NCBI GenBank assembly: GCA_964580995.1
Contig: CAZOMV010000037.1
Coordinates: 1 to 48,096 of the forward strand
Direction of reading: 5' to 3'
DNA from: JAKJEP01 sp964580995
Lineage (GTDB): Bacteria; Planctomycetota; Phycisphaerae; Sedimentisphaerales; SM23-30
DNA length: 48,096 nt
Program-made: the position numbers and the translations under genes
Part shown: positions 22,417 through 30,139 of the stretch, in pieces
Position numbering within the stretch: the first letter of the stretch is position 1
Layout of the letters: each line of letters begins with the position of its first letter
The notes under the pieces: generated by a model
Database searches by the model: none
The model's input: only the letters and a program-made list of their open reading frames with translations
What the model was told of the DNA's origin: nothing

Positions 22417-24540
22417 TCATTTTTCCAATGGCGGCGGGGGCGGGGCGAATTCCACGGGGGGATAGGTTATCTCGGCGGCTAATTGAATCCATTCCAGCTC
22501 GCCATAGACGCCGGCCTGAGAAGTATCGAAGGGCTGGAATCCCACCTGCAAGGCGGGGGAATCGCCCTGGAAGCGAAAATCATAATGGGCCGGATCGACA
22601 AAGCCGGGATCGGCTGTTATGGAGCCGGCGTCCTGGCCCTTTTCCTGACGCTGCGGGAGGGTCAGGCCGGCAAAGGAAACCGGATTGCCGGAAGCGTCCC
22701 AGTATAGATTATTCCGCATAAGAACCTTGTCCTGCCAGTTGCCGGCAAACAAGGTTCCGCCATTCCAGTACACAATATTATTTTCGAAGGTGAAAGACAG
22801 GTGCTCCTCCACCCGGGTGCGATGCAACTGGCCTTCCATGCTGAAGGCGAAAATATTGTTGCGAATGATATTTTCTTTACCGTAGTGCTGATGAAAGCCG
22901 CCGGTTTTGGTGTTATAGACCAGATTGTTTTCCATCACAATAGCCGTGCTGCCCTCATCGGTATAAAGCCCCCAGCCGCCGTAGGAATAGGAATAAATAT
23001 CGTGAAAAACATTGTTGCTGACCACCGTGCCTTCCGAGGGGCCGAGGGTATAAATGCCGCCCATATCGCTGAGGACGCCCTTGCCGAGGTGGTGGACATG
23101 GTTGAAACGGATGATATTCCGTTTGGCCAGACTCTGGTCATATCCCCATCGCCAACCGACCGAGAGGCCCGTGTAAAAGAAATCGGCAACTTCATTGTGC
23201 GTGATCTGATTATCGCCGCTCTGGCCGATCCAGATGCCGACCGCTTCGCCATGAATCAGGCCGCCGGAGCGGATGATATTGTTATCCACCGTGATATGGC
23301 TGGTCCGTTCCTTTTCATCGGCCGGGATTCCGCCTTCGCCGATCCGGACACCACCGGCCCCCAGGTCATGGAGATAACTATGCTCGATGCGGCAATCGCG
23401 GCAACCCTTGCGAAACCAGATGCCATAACCGCCGATATGGGAAATCTCGCAATCGGCCAGCGCCACGTTATGAGCACCATCCAATGTTACCGCCGCATCC
23501 ACGGGAAAAGCCGCCTGAAAAGGTTCATAGCCCTGCGGCGGCAAAGAATACCGGGCATGCTGAAAACTCAGTCCCCGGATAGTCAGGTGTTCCACAAATT
23601 TCCCGGCGGCAGGTTCGCCTTGAAAAATCACCAATTTTTCCGTCAGCGGGGCATATACTTTCGCGGCGGCCATATCCTCATCGGGCAACGGCTGGTAACA
23701 GAGCGTACCATCGCGGTTCAGAAACCATTCGCCGGGTGAGTCCAGAGCCGCGCGATAATTCTCCAGATGATACATGGTATTGCTCTGCCAGGGCGCATAC
23801 GGCTTCTGCGGTTCCCCCAGGGTAATGATCGCAGAGGCCTGGGCATCGATCCGCTCGATCCGCCGCTGGGAGATGGTCCACTTGTTATAAACATAAAAAA
23901 TAACATCCCGCAGCGCCTGGGCGTTTGTCTCCAGTAAGGAATCCAGATCGCCCCGGCGGAGTTGGGTGGTTCGGCGATACAGAGAGTCGGAACCGGCCGG
24001 CTCTTCGGTGGAATCGAGCATGTAATAATAAAATTTGTTGGGTGTTCGCGCCCGCACGGCCCGATGGCCGTTTACAAACAATTGCTCGAAATACCATTGA
24101 CCGGCCTTGACCTGCGGAATCTGCACCTGCCAGAGGCCATCCGGCCCCGGCTGAAAACCGGTGATCACCCTGCCGCCGCTGAAAACGGGTTTGCGGCTGG
24201 TCGCCGAGCAATACAGAATGGGGCAAGTTTCCGTGCCGCTATCTTCGGCGGTGAAAACCACCGGTTCAGTTAAAAAGTATAAACCTTCGGCGATTTGAAC
24301 CGTTACCGGTTCGGTCAGGCCGCCATTTGCCTTGAGTTTGCGGATGGCATCGCGAGCGCCGGTGAGGCTGGCCAGGGGGCCATCGGTCTTCTCGGGGTTG
24401 GGCCGGTCGAATTTTCCCGACCACTGATCATTGCCGGCCGGGGAAACATAAAAGTCCATCCCGCCGACCATCCTGCCTGAGAATGAAAGTATCAGGCCAA
24501 CAAGCAACCATCTTGCGTATGTACCTATTCCTTTTGACAT
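22417..24540 (-). CDS. Secreted right-handed beta-helix protein, probable carbohydrate-active enzyme
   Basis: A 707-residue exported protein. Residues 1-27 are a signal peptide. The mature start FYVSPAGNDQWSG, followed by PLASLTGARDAIRKLK, is typical of large beta-helix glycosidases of the GH141/GH120 type. Middle and C-terminal parts carry repeated coils such as NVALADCEISHIGGYGIWF, SHITVDNNIIRSGG and AIVMENNLVYNTKTGGF, with an asparagine ladder. Relatives act on plant or algal polysaccharide side chains; the exact activity is not predictable here. The start has GAGAGG eight bases upstream. It is divergent from the P-loop fusion gene. Confidence 0.8.
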   Translation of the reverse strand: MSKGIGTYARWLLVGLILSFSGRMVGGMDFYVSPAGNDQWSGKFDRPNPEKTDGPLASLTGARDAIRKLKANGGLTEPVTVQIAEGLYFLTEPVVFTAEDSGTETCPILYCSATSRKPVFSGGRVITGFQPGPDGLWQVQIPQVKAGQWYFEQLFVNGHRAVRARTPNKFYYYMLDSTEEPAGSDSLYRRTTQLRRGDLDSLLETNAQALRDVIFYVYNKWTISQRRIERIDAQASAIITLGEPQKPYAPWQSNTMYHLENYRAALDSPGEWFLNRDGTLCYQPLPDEDMAAAKVYAPLTEKLVIFQGEPAAGKFVEHLTIRGLSFQHARYSLPPQGYEPFQAAFPVDAAVTLDGAHNVALADCEISHIGGYGIWFRKGCRDCRIEHSYLHDLGAGGVRIGEGGIPADEKERTSHITVDNNIIRSGGLIHGEAVGIWIGQSGDNQITHNEVADFFYTGLSVGWRWGYDQSLAKRNIIRFNHVHHLGKGVLSDMGGIYTLGPSEGTVVSNNVFHDIYSYSYGGWGLYTDEGSTAIVMENNLVYNTKTGGFHQHYGKENIIRNNIFAFSMEGQLHRTRVEEHLSFTFENNIVYWNGGTLFAGNWQDKVLMRNNLYWDASGNPVSFAGLTLPQRQEKGQDAGSITADPGFVDPAHYDFRFQGDSPALQVGFQPFDTSQAGVYGELEWIQLAAEITYPPVEFAPPPPPLEK

Positions 24541-24583
24541 ATTTTAAACCTCTCTGGAAAAATAGAATTTCAAATCGCAACTT

Positions 24584-24609
24584 TTCGGTTTTGAAACTGG
24601 AAAACCGAA
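24584..24609. promoter_or_regulatory. Inverted repeat between divergent genes
   Basis: TTCGGTTTT (24584-24592) and AAAACCGAA (24601-24609): perfect nine-base arms with an eight-base spacer in the 93-base divergent region. Possible operator controlling the beta-helix gene, the P-loop fusion gene or both. Confidence 0.45.
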
Positions 24610-24633
24610 CCATTTTTTGGCACAATAGAGCAC

Positions 24634-25788
24634 ATGAAAATAATTGTAACCGGAACGGTAGGATTAGACAAGCGGCCCTATCTGGAAAATGTGGCGGAGA
24701 TGGCCCGCAATAACGGCAAAAACCTGACCATCTGCCATGTGGGGCAGCGGATGTACGCCGAATCGCCGGATATTACAGCGGGCCGAATTCTTGATTTGCC
24801 GCTCTCCCGCCTGCGAAACCTGCGGCGCAGCGTTTTCAAGGACATTCTGGCCCTGGCGGAGCAGACCGAGAATCTGATTATCAACACGCATGCCACGTTT
24901 CGCTGGAAACACGGCCTGTTCCCCGCGTTTGATTTTGATCAGGTGGCGCTGCTGCAGGCGGATATGTATGTATGTCTCATTGACAACGTGGATGCCCTGC
25001 ACGCCCGGCTGCTGCAGGAGCACCAGATCGACCATTCGCTGAAGGATCTGCTGGTGTGGCGGGAAGAAGAGACGCTGGCGACGGAAATGATGATGCTCGG
25101 CTGCACGTGGCAGAGCTGCCAGATCCAGCCCCCTGCGCACACCTTGTTCGACGGGGCGACCAATTCTCCCCGGTTTTATCTTTTGGCACGGGGGCAAAGC
25201 CCGACCACCGAAGAGACATTGTATCGCCTGATGTTCCGGCCGGAGCTGGCCAGGGCGTATCTCAGCTTTCCCATGACCCATATCATGGATATGCCGGACC
25301 TGCTGGCGGAAATCCATACCTTCCGTAAAATCCTGGGCGAGTTTTTTATCATATTTGACCCGTCTGACCTGGAAGAACAACAGTTCTATCTGGATGCCCT
25401 GGCTGCCTCGGAAAAGGGGCAAAAGGTGATGGAAGTGAAGGTGTTGGGAGAGACATTGCGATTCGACGTGGCGGAAATCATGCAGGTGGCGGGGGATATC
25501 CACGGGCAGATCTACGCCCGCGATTTCATGCTGATCGATCAGGCGGATATGATTATCAGCTATATCCCGCAGATGCCCAATGGCAAACCGGGGCTTTCCA
25601 GCGGGGTGGAGCGTGAGCTGCAGCATGCCCATGAAGCGGCCAAGGAGGTGTATGTCATCTGGCGGTCGAAAGTGGAGCCATCGCCCTTTGTCAGCGAAAC
25701 GGCTACTCAAATCTTTTCTTCTACCGAAGAAGCCATTACCTATTTCAAAACCAATCTCTACCAAAATTCTGAAAGGAGATCCATATGA
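24634..25788 (+). CDS. P-loop nucleotide kinase-like protein fused to a nucleoside deoxyribosyltransferase-like domain
   Basis: A 384-residue cytosolic protein. The N-terminal part (1-200) begins like a nucleotide kinase (MKIIVTGTVGLDKRPYLENV), but the P-loop reads GTVGLDKR, lacking the canonical GK[ST] ending. It contains IINTHATFRWKHGLFPAFD and YVCLIDNVDALHARLLQ, as in archaeal-type adenylate kinases. The C-terminal part (about 255-370) contains DFMLIDQADMIISYIPQM, GKPGLSSGVERELQHAHEAA and KEVYVIW, the pattern of the nucleoside 2-deoxyribosyltransferase superfamily. Role is probably nucleotide sensing or salvage, as inference. The stop overlaps the flavoprotein start (ATGA), and an IR lies upstream. 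Confidence 0.65.
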   Translation: MKIIVTGTVGLDKRPYLENVAEMARNNGKNLTICHVGQRMYAESPDITAGRILDLPLSRLRNLRRSVFKDILALAEQTENLIINTHATFRWKHGLFPAFDFDQVALLQADMYVCLIDNVDALHARLLQEHQIDHSLKDLLVWREEETLATEMMMLGCTWQSCQIQPPAHTLFDGATNSPRFYLLARGQSPTTEETLYRLMFRPELARAYLSFPMTHIMDMPDLLAEIHTFRKILGEFFIIFDPSDLEEQQFYLDALAASEKGQKVMEVKVLGETLRFDVAEIMQVAGDIHGQIYARDFMLIDQADMIISYIPQMPNGKPGLSSGVERELQHAHEAAKEVYVIWRSKVEPSPFVSETATQIFSSTEEAITYFKTNLYQNSERRSI

Positions 25789-26363
25789 AAGTAGTCGCCT
25801 TTAACGGCAGCGGCCGCAAGAACGGCAATACCGCCATTCTGATTCAGTCTGTTTTTCAGGAACTGCAGAAAGAAGGGATTGAGACGGAAATGATCCAGTT
25901 GGCCGGCAATCTTATTCGCGGCTGCACGGCCTGCTACCAGTGCGGGGAACGGAAAAACCAGAAGTGCGCCATCGACAAGGATGTCGTCAACTCCTGCATC
26001 GAGAAAATGATCGAGGCGGACGGGATTATTATGGCCAGTCCCACCTACTTTGCCGATGTGACCGCGGAGATGAAGGCCCTGATCGACCGGGCAGGTTTTG
26101 TGGCGCGGGCCAACGGGAATCTGCTGCAGCGGAAGGTGGGGGCCGCGGTGGTGGCGGTGCGGCGGGCCGGTTCGACGCACGCCTTTGACACCATGAACCA
26201 CTTTTTCCTGATCTCCCAGATGATCGTGCCCGGCTCGATCTACTGGAACCTGGGCATCGGGCGAAATATCGGGGAAGTGGAAAAAGATGAGGAAGGCATC
26301 AAAACCATGCAGGTGCTGGGGCAGAACATGGCCTGGCTGCTGAAGAAAATAAATTCTAAGTAA
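25785..26363 (+). CDS. Flavodoxin-fold NAD(P)H-dependent reductase, iron-sulfur flavoprotein type
   Basis: A 192-residue flavoprotein. The FMN phosphate loop is FNGSGRKNGNT (8-18). A cysteine cluster CTACYQCGERKNQKC (about 47-61) matches the compact motif of archaeal and clostridial iron-sulfur flavoproteins that hold a 4Fe-4S cluster. ASPTYFADVTAEMKALIDR is the flavin-ring loop. Relatives pass electrons to oxygen, peroxide or quinone-like compounds in anaerobes. A strong AAAGGAG lies seven bases before ATG, and translation is coupled with the P-loop fusion gene. Followed after 85 bases by a repeat A. Confidence 0.85.
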   Translation: MKVVAFNGSGRKNGNTAILIQSVFQELQKEGIETEMIQLAGNLIRGCTACYQCGERKNQKCAIDKDVVNSCIEKMIEADGIIMASPTYFADVTAEMKALIDRAGFVARANGNLLQRKVGAAVVAVRRAGSTHAFDTMNHFFLISQMIVPGSIYWNLGIGRNIGEVEKDEEGIKTMQVLGQNMAWLLKKINSK

Positions 26364-26448
26364 AACCTGAAAATATTGTGTAAGTACAACAAAGATAAAT
26401 AATTATAGATAATTTATTCGACTCTTCCTTTTTAGTAAACTCTTATTA

Positions 26449-26538
26449 TGATGCCAGCGTCAAAACTCGTCGTCCCCTTGTTATTGGGGGGCCAGAGCTG
26501 TTTTTGGAAGTCAATATTGACTTTTGGCGTTTCCGTCT
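26449..26538 (+). mobile_element. Repeat A, MITE-like element, complete copy
   Basis: A 90-bp copy flanked by ATTA on both sides (26445-26448 and 26539-26542). It lies 85 bases after the flavoprotein stop, in the same orientation, and keeps the hairpin plus GTTTTTGG. Its right end touches the operator-like repeats of the aldo/keto reductase gene. Confidence 0.8.
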
Positions 26539-26540
26539 AT

Positions 26541-26605
26541 TATATGTCGATAAAATTCGATTTCTTCGACATATAGTAAGACTATGTATATGAGATCGAC
26601 ATATA
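26541..26605. promoter_or_regulatory. Triple operator-like site upstream of the aldo/keto reductase
   Basis: TATATGTCGA (26541-26550) is the inverse of TCGACATATA at 26566-26575, which is repeated exactly at 26596-26605, 30 bases (three helical turns) further. Such spaced half-sites are typical for dimeric repressors of MarR, TetR or ArsR type. The last half-site is 28 bases before the start codon, so binding would block transcription. Confidence 0.55.
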
Positions 26606-26633
26606 AATAACGATGTTTAATGAAAGGGATTTT

Positions 26634-27638
26634 ATGCTGTATCGAAAACTGGGAACTTCGGATATTGAGGCGTCGGTGGTGGCGCTGGGGACGTGGGCTA
26701 TTGGCGGGTGGATGTGGGGCGGGATTGACGACGAGCAGGCGGTGAAGGCGATTCAGGCGAGCATCGACGAGGGGGTGAATCTGATCGATACCGCACCGAT
26801 CTACGGCTTCGGCCATTCGGAATGCACGGTCGGCCAGGCGATCCGCGACCGGCGGGGCCAGGTGGTGCTGGCAACCAAATGCGGGATGGTCTGGGATAAG
26901 GAAAAAGGGGATTTTTTCTTTTACGCCGATGAAAAAGGCAGAAGCCCCAAGCCTTCCGAGAAAAAAGTCTATAAATATCTGAATCCGGATTCCATCCGTC
27001 AGGAGGTGGAAGTGAGCCTGCGCCGGCTGAACACCGATTATATTGACCTGTATCAGACCCACTGGCAGGAATCGACCACCCCGATCGGAGAGACCATGTC
27101 CACCCTACTCAAGCTCAAAAAAGAGGGGAAAATCCGGGCCATCGGGGTTTCCAACGCCCGGCTGGAGCAAATTCAAAGCTATAGCCAGGTCGGCCCGCTC
27201 GATTCCGATCAGGAGCGGTACAGTATGCTTGACCAGCATATCGGTCGGGATGGTATCCTGGAACACTGCCGGAACAACCATATTGCGGTGCTGGCCTATT
27301 CCCCCCTGGAACAGGGGCTGCTCACCGGCAAGCTGACGCCGGAGCGAACCTTCCCGCCGAATGATGTTCGTTATAACAATCCCCGCTATACCGTGGAAAA
27401 GCGGCAAGAGGCCCTGGAGATGCTGGCGGAGTTCCAGCCGATTGCGGAGCGGCATCACGCCACCTTCAGCCAACTGGCCATCGCCTGGACCTTTTCCCAG
27501 CCGGGCCTGACCCATGTACTTTGCGGGGCGCGGGATGCCAAACAGGCCGTCGAAAACGCCAAAGCTGGGGAAATTAAATTATCCGCTGCGGATCTGGCCG
27601 CCATGAACAAAATTATCGCCCAATATACCAGTCGCTAA
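26634..27638 (+). CDS. Aldo/keto reductase
   Basis: A 334-residue NADPH-dependent oxidoreductase with a TIM barrel. The catalytic tetrad is D52, Y57, K82 and H143 (DTAPIYGFG, ATKCG, YQTHW). GVSNARLEQIQ and the C-terminal cofactor segment VLCGARDAKQAVENA follow the family. It resembles the stress-related branch acting on aldehydes and sugars (YhdN/IolS-like), exact substrate unknown. The ATG at 26634 is preferred because AAAGGG lies five bases upstream; the ATG at 26613 has no such site. Three operator-like half-sites upstream suggest repression. Followed by a repeat A. Confidence 0.88.
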   Translation: MLYRKLGTSDIEASVVALGTWAIGGWMWGGIDDEQAVKAIQASIDEGVNLIDTAPIYGFGHSECTVGQAIRDRRGQVVLATKCGMVWDKEKGDFFFYADEKGRSPKPSEKKVYKYLNPDSIRQEVEVSLRRLNTDYIDLYQTHWQESTTPIGETMSTLLKLKKEGKIRAIGVSNARLEQIQSYSQVGPLDSDQERYSMLDQHIGRDGILEHCRNNHIAVLAYSPLEQGLLTGKLTPERTFPPNDVRYNNPRYTVEKRQEALEMLAEFQPIAERHHATFSQLAIAWTFSQPGLTHVLCGARDAKQAVENAKAGEIKLSAADLAAMNKIIAQYTSR

Positions 27639-27688
27639 AGAAACTGCGGTGGAGGAACTGAAGAATCCAAGCCCCCATTAATCTAAAA

Positions 27689-27780
27689 TGGACGCCAGCG
27701 TCAAAAGCTCTTCGACCCCTTGTTATTGGGGAGCCAGAGCTGTTTTTGGATGTCAATATCGACTTTTGGCGGTTCCGTCA
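27689..27780 (+). mobile_element. Repeat A, MITE-like element, complete copy
   Basis: A 92-bp copy, 50 bases after the aldo/keto reductase stop and in the same orientation. The left end has one extra G (TGGACGCC). Flanks are AAAA and AAAT, a weaker duplication than in other copies. It keeps the hairpin and the T run. Confidence 0.75.
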
Positions 27781-27831
27781 AAATGATTAATTTATCCCCC
27801 GATTTCGAGAAAATCCCTGAAAAAAGCGCAT

Positions 27832-27859
27832 AGAAAAACACTCAGCAGGGCCTGAGTGT
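27832..27859 (-). terminator. Rho-independent terminator of the 25-residue basic protein gene
   Basis: On the minus strand ACACTCAG and CTGAGTGT form a perfect eight-pair stem around a six-base loop, followed by TTTTTCT. It lies 80 bases after the stop codon of the small basic gene. Confidence 0.8.
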
Positions 27860-27938
27860 ATCTATCTATTTGTAATCAAGAAGGTTATAGCAATTTTAAT
27901 TCACGGTTCCCGATTCCTGTCAGTCACCGTCGAATCGA

Positions 27939-28016
27939 TTACTTGCGATGCCGCACTTTGGAACGGGCACGACGCTTCTTGCTGCCAATCTTCCGCCGAC
28001 GTCTCGGTTTAGCCAT
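27939..28016 (-). CDS. Very basic 25-residue ribosomal-protein-like peptide
   Basis: The peptide starts MAKPRRRRKIGSKKRR and continues with Arg, Lys, Ser, Val and His; 16 of 25 residues are Arg, Lys or His. Its size and composition resemble very small ribosomal proteins (bTHX, or the bS22/mS38 group with the AURKAIP1/COX24 domain), which lie buried in rRNA; assignment to one of these is uncertain. GGAG lies about eight bases before the ATG, and the gene has its own terminator, which argues for a real, monocistronic gene. It lies between two repeat A copies. Confidence 0.65.
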   Translation of the reverse strand: MAKPRRRRKIGSKKRRARSKVRHRK

Positions 28017-28141
28017 TTAAATCTCCAAATATCAATAACTTACATCCAAGGCTGGCGACAGCCCGCCTGAACTATCCAATCGAGCGTTGTACTATACCGG
28101 ATTTTTATCCGGCTGGCAAGCTTTCATTTGTAAAATAATTA

Positions 28142-28232
28142 TGACGCCAGCGTCAAAAGCTCGTCGCCCCCTTGTTATCGGGGAGCCAGAGCTGTTTTTG
28201 GAAGTCAATATCGACTTTTGGCGGTTCCGTCA
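28142..28232 (+). mobile_element. Repeat A, MITE-like element, complete copy
   Basis: A 91-bp copy flanked by ATTA on both sides (28138-28141 and 28233-28236). It lies 14 bases beyond the end of the minus-strand mlaD gene, in the opposite orientation. Read from mlaD, the hairpin is followed by TTTTGACG, so it could still end that transcript. Confidence 0.8.
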
Positions 28233-28246
28233 ATTATCAAGTACCC

Positions 28247-29299
28247 TTAGAAAAATCCCTTTTCCTTGACCTGGGCGATTAAATCGCGGAAATCGGTGAT
28301 GGCCAGGTTGAGATTTTGGCAGGCATCGACGAAGGATTCGTAGAGGCGGGGGTCGTTCATCATTCGCCCCACCGTCCCATCCCCCTGCGAAACTTCGGAT
28401 AATACGGTATTCATCGTTTGCAGGCTGCGGGCCATCTCATCGGCGGCGATCTGAATTTTTTCGCCGGTCTGCTGAAAGGTGGTGTTAAATTCACCCGCCA
28501 TTTGATCAATATGGCCGACGGTATCGCTGGATTTGGTGATCAGTCCCCGGGCGTCCGCCGCCAGGGCCTGGGCCTCCTTGACCGCCTGCTGCATATCCAC
28601 CGCCAATGTGGAAAATTCGGCCAGGCTCTTCCGGATATTATTCTTATTATCCGCATCGCCGACAATATCATTGAGATTCTTCAAGACTTCATTGAGCCGC
28701 ATAATGGCGGTAGTAATATTGGCACCCATTTTGTGCTCATCCACCATGTCCGGCGGGGCGGGGGTCAACTGCCCTTTCAAAATCTTACTCAAATCCGCCA
28801 GGGAACCGATCAAATCATCCAGCTTGCTCTGTGTTTCTTCGGAGATAAATTCGCTTCCCTGCGAAATATACCCCTTACATTTATCCCCATCACTCAACAA
28901 CTGATTCGAAGGTTCTTTATCGGCTGAAACAAATTCCACATAGCCCATACCCAGTCCCCGGCGATTGACTTTCGGCACTACATTTTTCGGCACCGAATAC
29001 TCCGTCGAAACCCCTACTTCCACCACCACCTGGTAGGATTCCTTTTGGGGATTTTCCGGATCGCTCAACAGCGCCGGCGGATGGACCTTGAGCACCTTAC
29101 CCACCGGATAGCCGCAGAAATACACGGAGGTGTTTTCCTGGATCCCCGGTGCTTCGGGGAAATAGATGGTAACGACATTCGCCTTATAGCGACCGACCCA
29201 GGTCGGCAAATCGCCAAAGCGGATGATCAGCCAGCCCAGGCCCAGCAGGCCCAGAATTACAAAAAAACCTACCCATACATTTCGCTTATTCTCATTCAT
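28247..29299 (-). CDS. mlaD: MlaD-family substrate-binding protein (MCE domain) of a lipid ABC transporter
   Basis: A 350-residue protein with one N-terminal membrane segment (about 8-28) and an MCE domain (about 38-125: ANVVTIYFPEAPGIQENTSV, YFCGYPVGKVLKV, and GLGMGYVEFVSA). A long helical tail of about 200 residues follows (about 140-350), longer than in E. coli MlaD (183 residues). MCE proteins form a hexameric ring that carries phospholipids through the periplasm. The start at 29299 has GAGGA eight bases upstream and overlaps the ATPase gene by eight bases. Last gene of the mlaE-F-D operon. A repeat A follows. Confidence 0.85.
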   Translation of the reverse strand: MNENKRNVWVGFFVILGLLGLGWLIIRFGDLPTWVGRYKANVVTIYFPEAPGIQENTSVYFCGYPVGKVLKVHPPALLSDPENPQKESYQVVVEVGVSTEYSVPKNVVPKVNRRGLGMGYVEFVSADKEPSNQLLSDGDKCKGYISQGSEFISEETQSKLDDLIGSLADLSKILKGQLTPAPPDMVDEHKMGANITTAIMRLNEVLKNLNDIVGDADNKNNIRKSLAEFSTLAVDMQQAVKEAQALAADARGLITKSSDTVGHIDQMAGEFNTTFQQTGEKIQIAADEMARSLQTMNTVLSEVSQGDGTVGRMMNDPRLYESFVDACQNLNLAITDFRDLIAQVKEKGFF

Positions 29300-30137
29300 G
29301 ATTACTATCCTCATTTTCGATTTGATCCCCGGCCTGGCTTTTCGCCCGCCCTTCTATAAACCGGCATACCTGCTCATCCCGGCTGGTCCGGATATCCTCC
29401 GCGGTCCCATCAGCGATGATTTTCCCCTTACTCAGCATGACAATCCGGTCGGCGATTTTATAGGCACTTTTCATATCATGGGTCACCACCACCGACGTGA
29501 TCTGCAATTCATTTTGCAGCTTAATAATCAAATCATTGATAATGTCCGATCGAATCGGGTCCAGGCCGGTTGTCGGCTCATCATAGAGAATCACCTCCGG
29601 CGACAGGGCAATGGCCCGCGCCAGGGCCACCCGTTTTTGCTGGCCGCCGGACAACTGGCTGGGCAGCCGGTCCTCAAAGCCGGTCATACCCACCATTGCC
29701 AGCTTTTCCTGCACCATCCGCCGGATTTTCGCCGAAGAGTACCGGGTGTGCTGCACCAAGGGAAAGACCACATTCTGCTCGACGGTCTGCGAGTCGAAGA
29801 GTGCCCCGGCCTGAAATAAAAATCCGCAGCGCCGCCGAACGGCAATCAAATCCTTTTCCGGAAGATTATCAATCCTCACCCCATCAAAAAAAACCGATCC
29901 GCTGTCCGGCCGCAACAACACATTGAGATGCTTCAACAGCACCGTCTTGCCGCAGCCGCTAGGCCCTATCACTACCGTGGTCTGCCCCCTGGTGATTTGA
30001 AAATTGAAATTTTCCAAAACTTTTTCCCGGCCAAAGGATTTCGTGATTCCCTCCAGCACATAAAGCGGCCGCACGGATGCGGTTCCGCCCTCTGTATGGT
30101 TTTGTTGTGCCTGAATATCCACGTTTGCGTTTCCCAT
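29292..30137 (-). CDS. mlaF: ABC transporter ATPase, MlaF family
   Basis: A 281-residue cytoplasmic ATPase that drives the MlaE permease. It has Walker A GPSGCGKT, Q loop FLFQAGALFDSQTV, signature LSGGQQKRVALARAIA, Walker B VILYDEPTTGLDP and switch histidine VVVTHD; GALFDS after the Q loop is typical of the MlaF branch. The ATG at 30137 lies two bases after the permease stop. A GTG at 30164 would add nine residues and overlap it. The C-terminus after CRFIEGRA is a short hydrophilic tail. Confidence 0.88.
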   Translation of the reverse strand: MGNANVDIQAQQNHTEGGTASVRPLYVLEGITKSFGREKVLENFNFQITRGQTTVVIGPSGCGKTVLLKHLNVLLRPDSGSVFFDGVRIDNLPEKDLIAVRRRCGFLFQAGALFDSQTVEQNVVFPLVQHTRYSSAKIRRMVQEKLAMVGMTGFEDRLPSQLSGGQQKRVALARAIALSPEVILYDEPTTGLDPIRSDIINDLIIKLQNELQITSVVVTHDMKSAYKIADRIVMLSKGKIIADGTAEDIRTSRDEQVCRFIEGRAKSQAGDQIENEDSNHE

Positions 30138-30139
30138 AA

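Noticed and set aside
24664..25764. 366-codon minus-strand frame
   Set aside because: It lies entirely opposite the P-loop/deoxyribosyltransferase-like gene, which shows family motifs; the shadow is caused by GC-rich third positions.
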